Part shown: in pieces, positions 18,426-25,533 of the stretch
How the letters are laid out: every line of letters begins with the position of its first letter
Numbering within the stretch: position 1 is the stretch's first letter
Source: JAVBPA01 sp031549925
GTDB taxonomy: Bacteria > Bacillota > Clostridia > Oscillospirales > CAG-272
NCBI GenBank assembly: GCA_031549925.1
Contig: JAVBPA010000074.1
Location: 1 to 28,593 of the forward strand
Direction of reading: 5' to 3'
Length of the DNA: 28,593 nucleotides
Notes under the pieces: generated by a model
Databases searched by the model: none
The model's input: only the letters and a program-made list of their open reading frames with translations
Told to the model about the DNA's origin: nothing
Made by a program: the position numbers and the translations under genes

Positions 18426-18454
18426 TTGACATTATTAATTTATTATAATATTAT
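18426..18454 (+). promoter_or_regulatory. Probable sigma-A promoter of the ROK kinase gene
   Basis: TTGACA at 18426-18431 and TATTAT at 18449-18454 are 17 bases apart. A start near 18461 leaves a short leader with GAAAGGTG (18474-18481) before the ATG at 18488. A TATAAT at 18444-18449 is only 12 bases from the -35 and is less likely to be used. Confidence 0.65.
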
Positions 18455-18487
18455 TATTTTATTATATTTTTGTGAAAGGTGATAATT

Positions 18488-19351
18488 ATGTCAAACAAAA
18501 AATATTCGCTGGGTATTGATATCGGAGGAACAAAAACGATGTTTTTAATTACCCGCGGAAAAGATATTGTATATAAAAATGTAATAAGTACAAATTCCGA
18601 TGTAAATCAGCTCTCCGAAACCATAGAAAAAAAATTAATTGAAGCGGAAGTAACTAAAGATGAACTAATATCTGTCGGATTCGGTATATGCGGTATAACA
18701 GATATAAATAATTCCGTTGTTATTGACGCTCCCGCCGTAAAATGGTTTGATATTAATTTAAGAGAAATATTAAAAAGCAGTTTCGCGTGTCCGGTATATG
18801 CCGACAATGATGTCAACTGCTGTATTATAGGCGAAAGAGAATCCGGTTTGCTCCATGGAATAAACGATGCTTTTTACATTGCGGTAGGAACCGGAATCGG
18901 AGGCGCGTTGCTTATCGGAGGAAAAGTATACAGGGGATCAGCTTTCTGTGCGGGAGAAGTAGGGCTTACAATATGCGGGCATGATAATAATTTTTTAGAA
19001 AACAGAATATCAGGCTGCGTATTAAACATAAGGGCAAGGAAATATAAACCTACTTTGACTTCGAAAGAATTATTTGAAAATTATAAAAACAAAGGCGAAG
19101 ATACTACAGGATTAATCAATGAATTTATCTGCGGAATTTCTGTGCTTTGCGCCAATATAACAAATATATTAAATCCTGAGACTATAGTTATAGGAGGGGG
19201 AGTTGCGCTTTCAATGGATTGCGTAATTGAAAAAATACGAAATAATGTCTCAAAATATACGCCTATCAGATGCGATATCCGATTATCAGCTTTAGAAAAC
19301 GAAGCAGCCGCTATAGGAGCCGCAAATCTTTACAAATACATAAACATTTAA
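18488..19351 (+). CDS. ROK-family sugar kinase lacking the zinc motif
   Basis: ROK kinases phosphorylate hexoses such as glucose, N-acetylmannosamine or allose. I chose the ATG at 18488 (287 residues) over the GTG at 18479, because GAAAGGTG lies at proper spacing for the ATG and overlaps the GTG. The N-terminal phosphate-binding motif is LGIDIGGTKT. The catalytic Asp is expected in YADNDVN, and AVGTGIGGALLIGGK and NPETIVIGGGV are typical. The zinc site that most ROK proteins carry is absent: the His of the usual E-x-G-H motif is Leu160 (GEVGL), and the CxCGxxGCxE cysteine cluster is missing. There is no N-terminal helix-turn-helix, so it is a kinase rather than a NagC-type repressor. Its divergent partner is the alpha-mannosidase gene, so mannose or a related sugar is a reasonable substrate. 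Confidence 0.85.
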   Translation: MSNKKYSLGIDIGGTKTMFLITRGKDIVYKNVISTNSDVNQLSETIEKKLIEAEVTKDELISVGFGICGITDINNSVVIDAPAVKWFDINLREILKSSFACPVYADNDVNCCIIGERESGLLHGINDAFYIAVGTGIGGALLIGGKVYRGSAFCAGEVGLTICGHDNNFLENRISGCVLNIRARKYKPTLTSKELFENYKNKGEDTTGLINEFICGISVLCANITNILNPETIVIGGGVALSMDCVIEKIRNNVSKYTPIRCDIRLSALENEAAAIGAANLYKYINI

Positions 19352-19355
19352 TGTT

Positions 19356-19389
19356 AAAAGTTTTGCGGAGCTTTTTTAAAAGCGACCGT
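19356..19389 (-). repeat. 34-bp hairpin repeat, copy B
   Basis: This copy reads in the minus direction and differs from copy A only at the first base and in the three-base loop. It starts 26 bases after the stop of the minus-strand gene at 19416 and also lies 4 bases after the convergent ROK kinase stop. The part carrying AAAGCGACCGTTCTT is duplicated in tandem (19379-19393 and 19395-19409). Confidence 0.9.
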
Positions 19390-19415
19390 TCTTCAAAGCG
19401 ACCGTTCTTAGTTTT

Positions 19416-20819
19416 CTAAATTATTGAAGTATCGGTAAGATAATACCAGCCGCAAATATTTCTTTCTGTCTGCATTGCCAATTTTATCGGAATATCATTT
19501 TCAAAAAGTCCGCAAAGAATTTTATAACTTCCTCTGGCAAGATTTCTGGTATCAAGCTTAATATGTTCAGTATTCTGCGTTTCAGGCATCCATTTACGGC
19601 AATCCGTATCTGTAGCTAAACATATAAATTCTTCCGATGTAGAATCATTAATAAGTTTTATTTTTAATTCAAACTTGTTGTAAGCAGGAGCAAAACCCCT
19701 GTTTTCAAAAATAATATCAATATAATTATTACAGCCGTAAATAAAATCCGTAATTCTCATTCCGTCAATAAAAAACCAATAACCCAAACGGTTTGCGAGA
19801 TAATCTGTTATCGCATAATGATCACGCAGCCAAGGACGCGGAAGTCCATGGAATCCGGCGTATGTTGCATGACTTCTTCTAAGAGCTTCGATGAAAGGAA
19901 ATCCGTTTTTATAAACATCAGGTTTTGCTACAACGGCTGTATAATGTTCAAATTCCAAATCGACAGGTGCGTCCTTCCATAGCTGATCATAAAAATGCGG
20001 CGAACGTATGGTATTATATCCGAAAGTGCGTGAATAAAAATCAACGCATATAGAATCGTCGCGTCCTCCGCAACCTAAGGTTTTGGCATATTCGACTATT
20101 TTGCGTTTATCAGCTTCGGGTTCGCTAATTCTGTGACCGACCATATCATCGTTCAGCATTAAATATTTATCAGGAAAATATTTAGCATGAAGCTCAATGT
20201 GTTTGTAAATAACTTCATTCGGATATATTGTATTTGAACCGTTTCCGGTATGTGATTCACCCCAAGTTCCGAATGTTCCTATGTCGATAAATTCAACACG
20301 ATCGTCTCCGTTAAATTTTTCACCGTATTTTTTCATAAAGTTTTCAAGTTTATCGAGATATACCGGATCAGAATAAACAGGCTCCAATCTGTTTCCATCA
20401 AGCTCCAGACCTTTTGCTCCTGCATCATACACCCACTTCGGAGTTGCAAAGCGGAGCGAAAGAGGACCGCCTGCTCCCTCATAAGTACATATTCTAAAGG
20501 CGAACTTGTACCCCTGTTTCCCCCATTCATCCATGATAGAATCTATATATGACCAGTCAAGCTTTCCTTCTTCATATTCGATATCACCCCAGTCAAAACG
20601 CAGGTATATGTGATTAAGCCCCGGAAAATCTTCCATATAATCTCCGGCTTCGATGTTTTGGCGGTAATTTTCACGGCCGTAGCCGTTATCTATAAAATGC
20701 CAGTACCATCCTTTGTGAGGATTTTTCAATACTGTTCTGTCATCCTGCCATCTATCCAAATCTATATAATTATCAAAAGGTATGTGTTTTCCGCTGTACG
20801 GACGAATTATTTCCGGCAT
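19416..20819 (-). CDS. TIM-barrel glycoside hydrolase-like protein (DUF4832-like C-terminus)
   Basis: The 467-residue protein looks like a retaining-type TIM barrel followed by a beta-sandwich. LKNPHKGWYWHF near residue 33 resembles the NPxRGFY opening of DUF4874/DUF4832 proteins. HIYLRFDWGDIEYEEGKLDW and DEWGKQGYKFAFRICTYEG are barrel strands like those of GH42/GH5-type enzymes. FIDIGTFGTWGE around 183-194 places a Glu (TWGE) where clan GH-A enzymes have their acid/base, and a second catalytic Glu is not certain. The last 110 residues (YIDIIFENRGFAPAYNKFELKIKL and onward) form a sandwich like DUF4832. There is no signal peptide. AAAGGA precedes the ATG at good spacing. It follows araD after a 126-base gap that contains repeat copy C. 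The substrate is unknown. Confidence 0.6.
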   Translation of the reverse strand: MPEIIRPYSGKHIPFDNYIDLDRWQDDRTVLKNPHKGWYWHFIDNGYGRENYRQNIEAGDYMEDFPGLNHIYLRFDWGDIEYEEGKLDWSYIDSIMDEWGKQGYKFAFRICTYEGAGGPLSLRFATPKWVYDAGAKGLELDGNRLEPVYSDPVYLDKLENFMKKYGEKFNGDDRVEFIDIGTFGTWGESHTGNGSNTIYPNEVIYKHIELHAKYFPDKYLMLNDDMVGHRISEPEADKRKIVEYAKTLGCGGRDDSICVDFYSRTFGYNTIRSPHFYDQLWKDAPVDLEFEHYTAVVAKPDVYKNGFPFIEALRRSHATYAGFHGLPRPWLRDHYAITDYLANRLGYWFFIDGMRITDFIYGCNNYIDIIFENRGFAPAYNKFELKIKLINDSTSEEFICLATDTDCRKWMPETQNTEHIKLDTRNLARGSYKILCGLFENDIPIKLAMQTERNICGWYYLTDTSII

Positions 20820-20854
20820 TTTTACTATTTCCTTTTCAATAAAAATTTACAGCC

Positions 20855-20871
20855 GCTTTTTACGAAAAAGC
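20855..20871. repeat. Second hairpin associated with repeat copy C
   Basis: GCTTTTT (20855-20861) and AAAAAGC (20865-20871) form a 7-bp stem with a 3-base loop. It lies 30 bases beyond copy C on its downstream side, like the palindrome at 10192-10211 beside copy A. This suggests a two-hairpin composite unit. Confidence 0.6.
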
Positions 20872-20901
20872 TCCATACTAACTTCAAAAATGAAATATTT
20901 T

Positions 20902-20935
20902 AAAAGTTTTGCGGAGCTTTTTCAAAAGCGACCGC
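20902..20935 (-). repeat. 34-bp hairpin repeat, copy C
   Basis: This minus-direction copy starts 10 bases after the araD stop codon. It has GCGG at its start, so the outer GCGG/CCGC stem is complete. Its three variable bases read GAA on the minus strand. It separates araD from the next gene of the same strand. Confidence 0.9.
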
Positions 20936-20945
20936 GTCTTTGGTG

Positions 20946-21635
20946 TTATTGTTTCTTTTGACCGTAATAAGCATTAACTCCATGCTTGCGTAAAAAATGT
21001 TTATCCAATAGTGAATCCTGCATTTTAACTCCGTTCATGTTTTCCGTATGATATGCCATCATAGCGACAGTTTCAAGAGTCAATGATAACTCGGCGGCTT
21101 CTTTCGCGGTTTTACCCCATGTAAACGGACCATGCGAATGAACGAGAACAGCAGGCATATATTCAGGATTTATATCACGGAAAGTTTCTACTATAACATT
21201 TCCGGTTTCCTTTTCATATTCGCCGTTAATCTCTTCGTTTGTCATTCTGCGCGTACACGGAACAGTACCCCTGAAATAATCTGCGTGAGTAGTACCGTAC
21301 GGCTGAATAGAAGTTCCGCTTTGAGCAAACGAAGTTGCCCAGGGAGAATGAGTGTGAGCTATACCCCCAATTCCGGGAAAAGCTTTGTATAATTGCAAAT
21401 GTGTAGGAGTATCGGATGAAGGATTAAGATTGCCCTCAATAACATTTCCGTATAAATCAATTACAACCATATCGATTGATTCCATTTTGCTGTATTCAAC
21501 ACCAGAAGGTTTTATAACAACATAGCCGGTTTCTTTATCAATCGCACTCACATTGCCCCATGTAAATATAACTAAATTATATTTTATCAGCGACATGTTG
21601 GCTTCATATACTTGCTTTTTTAATTTTTCAAGCAT
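20946..21635 (-). CDS. araD: L-ribulose-5-phosphate 4-epimerase AraD
   Basis: AraD, a cytoplasmic class II aldolase-fold enzyme, converts L-ribulose 5-phosphate to D-xylulose 5-phosphate, the last step of L-arabinose breakdown. The 229-residue length matches the family (231 in E. coli). Motifs are FTWGNVSAID, VIKPSGVEY, the zinc-binding IAHTHSPWATSFAQ, TTHADYFRGTVPCTR, and the third zinc His in VHSHGPFTWG. AGGAGG stands seven bases before the ATG, the strongest ribosome site in this cluster. It is downstream of AraB and a COG2407-type isomerase, and separated from them by a small lipoprotein gene. Repeat copy C follows the stop. The assignment to AraD rather than a fuculose or rhamnulose aldolase rests on motifs and on the AraB neighbour. 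Confidence 0.93.
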   Translation of the reverse strand: MLEKLKKQVYEANMSLIKYNLVIFTWGNVSAIDKETGYVVIKPSGVEYSKMESIDMVVIDLYGNVIEGNLNPSSDTPTHLQLYKAFPGIGGIAHTHSPWATSFAQSGTSIQPYGTTHADYFRGTVPCTRRMTNEEINGEYEKETGNVIVETFRDINPEYMPAVLVHSHGPFTWGKTAKEAAELSLTLETVAMMAYHTENMNGVKMQDSLLDKHFLRKHGVNAYYGQKKQ

Positions 21636-21683
21636 TCGCTGCCTCCTAAATTTAAATTATATTAAAATATAATAATTAATAAA

Positions 21684-22178
21684 TTACATTAATTCGCTTT
21701 CGCCGACAGCATAATTTTCAATAATCAGCTTACCGTCTTTTTTTGTTAATAAATATGAAGTAGGTTCTTTAATTATCGTGGTTTTTCCGCTGCTGATTTC
21801 GGTTGATTTTATTAATACAATAACATCCGCTCCGATATTACCGTTATCGACATATGAAGCTTGTACTTCCGCAAGTGAATATTCAACTTCAAAGCTTCCA
21901 GCCATAAATTCAAAGTTAGCAATTCTGTTATCAAATTGTTCTTCTGTTTCGTTATAACACGATTTAATTATAGAATAATTACCTTTATTTAATTCGCTGT
22001 ATAAATTTTCAAAGAATTCTTTAGTTTCTTTTACCGCGGGATTATCTTCCGATGTGTTATCTTCGGTTTTTGATTCTTGACTTTCTTCATTATCTTCCGT
22101 ATTATCTTTACAGGAAACAAAAGCGAAAGAAGCAAGCAGGGAAGCGACAATTAAGATAATAATAAATTTGAATTTCAT
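21684..22178 (-). CDS. Small predicted lipoprotein of unknown function
   Basis: The 164-residue protein has a lipoprotein signal peptide with lipobox FVSC (Cys23). An acidic, Glu/Asp/Ser-rich linker follows (about 24-50), then a compact domain (about 50-164) that may have an NTF2-like or DUF4878-like alpha/beta fold: VKETKEFFENLYSELNKGNY, FEVEYSLAEVQASYV, and GKTTIIKEPTSYLLTKKDGKLII. I do not recognise the family firmly. It is anchored outside the cell membrane, unlike the cytoplasmic enzymes around it. GGAG lies ten bases before the ATG. It sits between the isomerase (54-base gap) and araD (48-base gap) on the same strand, so it is probably co-transcribed. No sugar-binding motif is visible. 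Confidence 0.75.
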   Translation of the reverse strand: MKFKFIIILIVASLLASFAFVSCKDNTEDNEESQESKTEDNTSEDNPAVKETKEFFENLYSELNKGNYSIIKSCYNETEEQFDNRIANFEFMAGSFEVEYSLAEVQASYVDNGNIGADVIVLIKSTEISSGKTTIIKEPTSYLLTKKDGKLIIENYAVGESELM

Positions 22179-22193
22179 TAAATTTATACTCCG

Positions 22194-22219
22194 TATATTT
22201 TATATTTTATATTTTATAT
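22194..22219. repeat. Heptanucleotide tandem repeat TATATTT
   Basis: Three exact TATATTT units (22194-22214) and a partial fourth lie just upstream of the ribosome site of the lipoprotein gene. The array is short and lies in AT-rich DNA. Length change here could alter promoter spacing, but no promoter is defined. Confidence 0.6.
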
Positions 22220-22231
22220 GATTTTATATTT

Positions 22232-23740
22232 TTAAGAAAAAGGATTTTCCGTTTTATATAATTGCGACATCGGTTGATTATAACCTATTTCTATGTTACC
22301 AAAAAGTTTCATAGCCTCAAATAAAATCTTACCGCATTTAGCAAATCCGACTCCGGCATGGTGCGGGAATCTTCCTTCTATCAATACATGGCGGTAAAAG
22401 CGAGCCATTTCCGGAACTGCGATAACTCCGATTGCTCCGAAAGACATGGAAGGAATATCCAAAACCTCACCCTCAGCGATATAAGATTTAAATTTTCCGT
22501 CCGCCGTATATTGGAGCCTGAAAAGAGTTATATCCGAAGCGGCAAGATCACCTTCAAGCGTTCCTCTTGATATGTTAGGTTCGCTGTCCGGTTCCAAATT
22601 GCGTTTCATAATCAATTGATGCTGCATTGTACCTTTTTTTAAGTGGTATATAGGCGTATTACCGCAATGGAAACCCATAAAAAGATCAGAATGTTTGTAT
22701 TTTTCGTTTTTGAACTGATTATATAAATCCGCGGGAACAGTGTTGTTGATATCAAGCAGAGTCGACGATATACCGGTTGCCAAATACAGTATATATTCGG
22801 ATAAAGCTCCGTATATATCAGTTTCGCAGGCGACAGGAATTCCTCTTGAAGAAAGTCTGGAATTTACATAGCAGGGAACACATTTAAACATGGTTTGGAA
22901 TGCGGGCCAGCATTTATTAGCAAAAATAAAATATTCAGATGCGCCTTTATTTTTATCAGCCCAATCGAGTAAGGTTAATTCAAGCTGTGCAAGCTTGGGA
23001 AGAACGGAGGGATATTTATTACCGTCGTTTGTCAACTCTCCTGCCATTTCTAAAACCAATGATTCTATCCTCGGGTCATTTTCGTGCTTATTAAAAGATT
23101 CAAACAAATCGAGTTCGCTGTTTTCCTGTATTTCAACACCTAAATCAAATAACCCTTTAATAGGTGCGTTGCAAGCTAAAAAATCGAAAGGTCTCGGACC
23201 GAAAGCAAATATTTTTAATTTTCCGAGAGCAAGCTTTATTTTTGCGATAATGATAAAATCCGAAATCATTTCCGCAATTTCGGAAGTAGTTCCGACAGGA
23301 TATTCGGGTATGTAAACCTTTAATCCTCGCAGCCCTATATTGTAAGAAGCGTTTAACATACCGCAATAAGCATCTCCGCGCCCGTTATATAAATCGTCTT
23401 TTGTCTCCTCTGCGGCAGCCGCAAACATAACCGCTCCGCCGAATTTTTGAGCCAGTATGGTTTCGGGGCCTTCAGGTCCGAAATTACCCAGATATATAAC
23501 AAGAGCGTTAATATTGTTTTCATTTAATTTATCAAGAGCTTTTAAAACATCATTTTCATTTTCTATAATAACATCGCATTCGTATACGCAAATACCGGAT
23601 TTCCTGCAATCTTCCGCTAATAATGTACGGCGTTTTTTGCTTAGAATGGAGGGAAAACAATCCCGGCTGACCGCAACGATACCTAATTTTACTTCCGGAG
23701 CATTATTTAACATAATAATGAGCTGCCTTTCTATTTTCAT
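22232..23740 (-). CDS. L-fucose/L-arabinose isomerase family protein (COG2407-type)
   Basis: The 502-residue protein resembles the L-fucose isomerase-related family. N-terminal segments (LGIVAVSRDCFPSILSKKRR, ALVIYLGNFGPEGPETILAQ) are followed by a central region with CWPAFQTMF, RGIPVACETDIYGALSEYIL and LDINNT, which lines the metal and sugar site in this group. LFMGFHCGNTP and HHAGVGFAKCGK come later. It lies directly between araB and araD, so I infer it does the isomerase step, sugar to ketose, that AraA performs in classical arabinose operons. Two starts are possible: the ATG at 23740, two bases after the araB stop, and an ATG at 23713 with GAAAGG about 12 bases before it. Both are poorly supplied with ribosome sites. 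Activity on L-arabinose rather than L-fucose or D-arabinose is inferred from neighbours. Confidence 0.82.
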   Translation of the reverse strand: MKIERQLIIMLNNAPEVKLGIVAVSRDCFPSILSKKRRTLLAEDCRKSGICVYECDVIIENENDVLKALDKLNENNINALVIYLGNFGPEGPETILAQKFGGAVMFAAAAEETKDDLYNGRGDAYCGMLNASYNIGLRGLKVYIPEYPVGTTSEIAEMISDFIIIAKIKLALGKLKIFAFGPRPFDFLACNAPIKGLFDLGVEIQENSELDLFESFNKHENDPRIESLVLEMAGELTNDGNKYPSVLPKLAQLELTLLDWADKNKGASEYFIFANKCWPAFQTMFKCVPCYVNSRLSSRGIPVACETDIYGALSEYILYLATGISSTLLDINNTVPADLYNQFKNEKYKHSDLFMGFHCGNTPIYHLKKGTMQHQLIMKRNLEPDSEPNISRGTLEGDLAASDITLFRLQYTADGKFKSYIAEGEVLDIPSMSFGAIGVIAVPEMARFYRHVLIEGRFPHHAGVGFAKCGKILFEAMKLFGNIEIGYNQPMSQLYKTENPFS

Positions 23741-23742
23741 TT

Positions 23743-25422
23743 TTAATTTTCGTATTTCTTTACCGCTTTTTTTATATTCTTTAAACGTTTCATAACATCG
23801 TTTCCGCCTCTTCCGAAATAATCGTGAAGCAAAACATATTCTTTGTATAATTCATTATAAACTTCATTGTTTTGTGCGATAGGATGATAAACTGTATCTT
23901 TTAATTTACCCATTGTAAGCGAGGCTTCCGTAATATCATCATAACCGCCGTTTTTGCTTCCCGCAGCGGCAGCCGCAAATATAGCTGAACCTAAAGCCGG
24001 AGCTTGAGCAGAACCTGAAATTTTAATATCAATTCCGAGAACATCCGCGTAAATTTGCATTGTAAACGCGCTTTTTTCCGCAATTCCTCCGGCTGCGTAT
24101 AATTCGTCAACCACTACACCGTATTTTTTGAATGTTTCAATAATCATTTTAGAACCGAAAGCTGTACTTTCAACTAAAGCGCGGTATAATTCCTCCGGTT
24201 TTGTGGCAAGCGTCATTCCGATAAACAATCCCGTTAAATCAACATCGACTAAAACGCTTCTGTTTCCGTTCCACCAGTCAAGGGCAATGATTCCGCTTTC
24301 ACCCGGTTTTAATTTATCAGCCAGCCCCTCGAGATATGTTATATTATGCAAATTTTCACGAGCTGCATTTTCTTTATAATCCGCAGGCATTAAATTTTCC
24401 GTAAACCAAGCAAAATGATCACCGCAGCAGGATTGTCCGGCTTCATATCCGTAAAATCCGGGCAAAATACCGTCTTCAACTACTCCGCACATTCCGGGAA
24501 CAATCGCTTCATTATCGCCTATAAGCATATGACAAGTTGATGTTCCGATTATGGCAAGCATTTTTCCGGTACCGGTGATTTTCATAGCGGGAACGGTGAC
24601 ATGTGCGTCAACATTGCAAACAGCAACCGCAATACCCGCACAAAGTCCGGTCACATCAGCCGCTTCTTTTGTTAAATATCCGGCGCATGAACCAATCGGA
24701 GAAACCGGACAGTTTAATTTATCTTCTACTACATTTTCAAGTCTCGTATCAAGCATTGCGAAAAAATCTTTTGAAGGATATCCTTCTTTTTTATTCCATA
24801 TTGCTTTATAACCAGCCATACAGGAGCTTCTCGTTTGTTTTCCGCATAACTGCCAAACAACCCAATCTCCGGCTTCCAAAAAATAAGCTGATTTTTCGTA
24901 TATTTCGGGATCTTCCTCCAATGTTTGCCATATTTTAGGAAAAAGCCATTCGCTGGAAATTTTACCGCCGTATCTGTTAATCCATTGCTGATTTGATTCA
25001 TAAGCCGCTTCATTTATTTTTTGCGCTTGATACTGAGCAGCATGATGCTTCCATAATTTTATATAAGCATGAGGACGATTTTTATATTTATCGTCAAAAC
25101 AAAGCGGAGTACCGTCAGCGTATACAGGTAAAACTGTACAAGCTGTAAAATCAATCCCAATACCGATTATATCAAGCGGATTAATATTTGATTTTTTAAT
25201 AACCTCAGGTATCGTATATTTTAAAACATCCAGATAATCCTGCGGATGCTGTAAAGCAAAATCCGGAGGCAATATTGAACCGTCGCATAATTTTTCGTCC
25301 ATAACCGCGTGTTTATATTCAAGCGAAGAACTCGCGAGTTCATTTCCGTTTGATATATCGACTATAATAGCACGTCCTGATAATGTACCGAAATCGACTC
25401 CTATAGTATATTTTTTATTCAT
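23743..25422 (-). CDS. araB: Ribulokinase AraB (FGGY family)
   Basis: AraB phosphorylates L-ribulose with ATP. I start it at 25422, where MNKKYTIGVDFGTLSGRA is the normal AraB beginning and GGGACGG precedes the ATG. A longer reading to 25479 would add 19 residues that look untranslated. The resulting 559 residues match AraB (about 560). Further motifs: KHAVMDEKL, GIGIDFTACTVLPV, KLWKHHAAQYQAQKINE, LEAGDWVVWQLCG, CNVDAHVTVPA, GTSTCHMLIGD, the FGGY-type segment ALVESTAFGSKMIIETF, and AAGGIAEKSAFTMQIYADVLG. The downstream isomerase starts two bases after its stop, which implies coupled translation. A perfect 13-bp inverted repeat lies 55 bases upstream of the start. Confidence 0.94.
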   Translation of the reverse strand: MNKKYTIGVDFGTLSGRAIIVDISNGNELASSSLEYKHAVMDEKLCDGSILPPDFALQHPQDYLDVLKYTIPEVIKKSNINPLDIIGIGIDFTACTVLPVYADGTPLCFDDKYKNRPHAYIKLWKHHAAQYQAQKINEAAYESNQQWINRYGGKISSEWLFPKIWQTLEEDPEIYEKSAYFLEAGDWVVWQLCGKQTRSSCMAGYKAIWNKKEGYPSKDFFAMLDTRLENVVEDKLNCPVSPIGSCAGYLTKEAADVTGLCAGIAVAVCNVDAHVTVPAMKITGTGKMLAIIGTSTCHMLIGDNEAIVPGMCGVVEDGILPGFYGYEAGQSCCGDHFAWFTENLMPADYKENAARENLHNITYLEGLADKLKPGESGIIALDWWNGNRSVLVDVDLTGLFIGMTLATKPEELYRALVESTAFGSKMIIETFKKYGVVVDELYAAGGIAEKSAFTMQIYADVLGIDIKISGSAQAPALGSAIFAAAAAGSKNGGYDDITEASLTMGKLKDTVYHPIAQNNEVYNELYKEYVLLHDYFGRGGNDVMKRLKNIKKAVKKYEN

Positions 25423-25476
25423 TAAAAACCGTCCCAAATAATAAATATATTGATAAAATACGCTTATCTGTTCCCT

Positions 25477-25508
25477 CAATTATACAAAACTTTCATTTTG
25501 TATAATTG
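25477..25508. promoter_or_regulatory. Perfect 13-bp inverted repeat upstream of araB, possible operator or stem-loop
   Basis: CAATTATACAAAA (25477-25489) and TTTTGTATAATTG (25496-25508) are perfect reverse complements around a 6-base centre. The site lies in the 111-base gap between the heparinase-like gene and araB. It is not followed by a T run in either direction, so it is a weak terminator candidate. A TATAAT on the minus strand falls within one arm, so a regulator bound here could block an internal araB promoter. As RNA it would form a 13-bp hairpin before araB. Confidence 0.7.
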
Positions 25509-25533
25509 CATATATGATTTTCCCCATAGTATT

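Noticed and set aside
18426..18449. TTGACA followed by TATAAT with 12-base spacing before the ROK kinase
   Set aside because: The spacing is too short for sigma-A; TATTAT five bases further on gives the normal 17.
22358..24938. Long antisense reading frames opposite the isomerase and ribulokinase genes
   Set aside because: They are shadows of clearly conserved coding genes, without ribosome sites or recognisable products.
25423..25479. Extended araB start at 25479
   Set aside because: The extra residues do not match AraB proteins, and the inverted repeat partly overlaps this region; the start at 25422 has a ribosome site.
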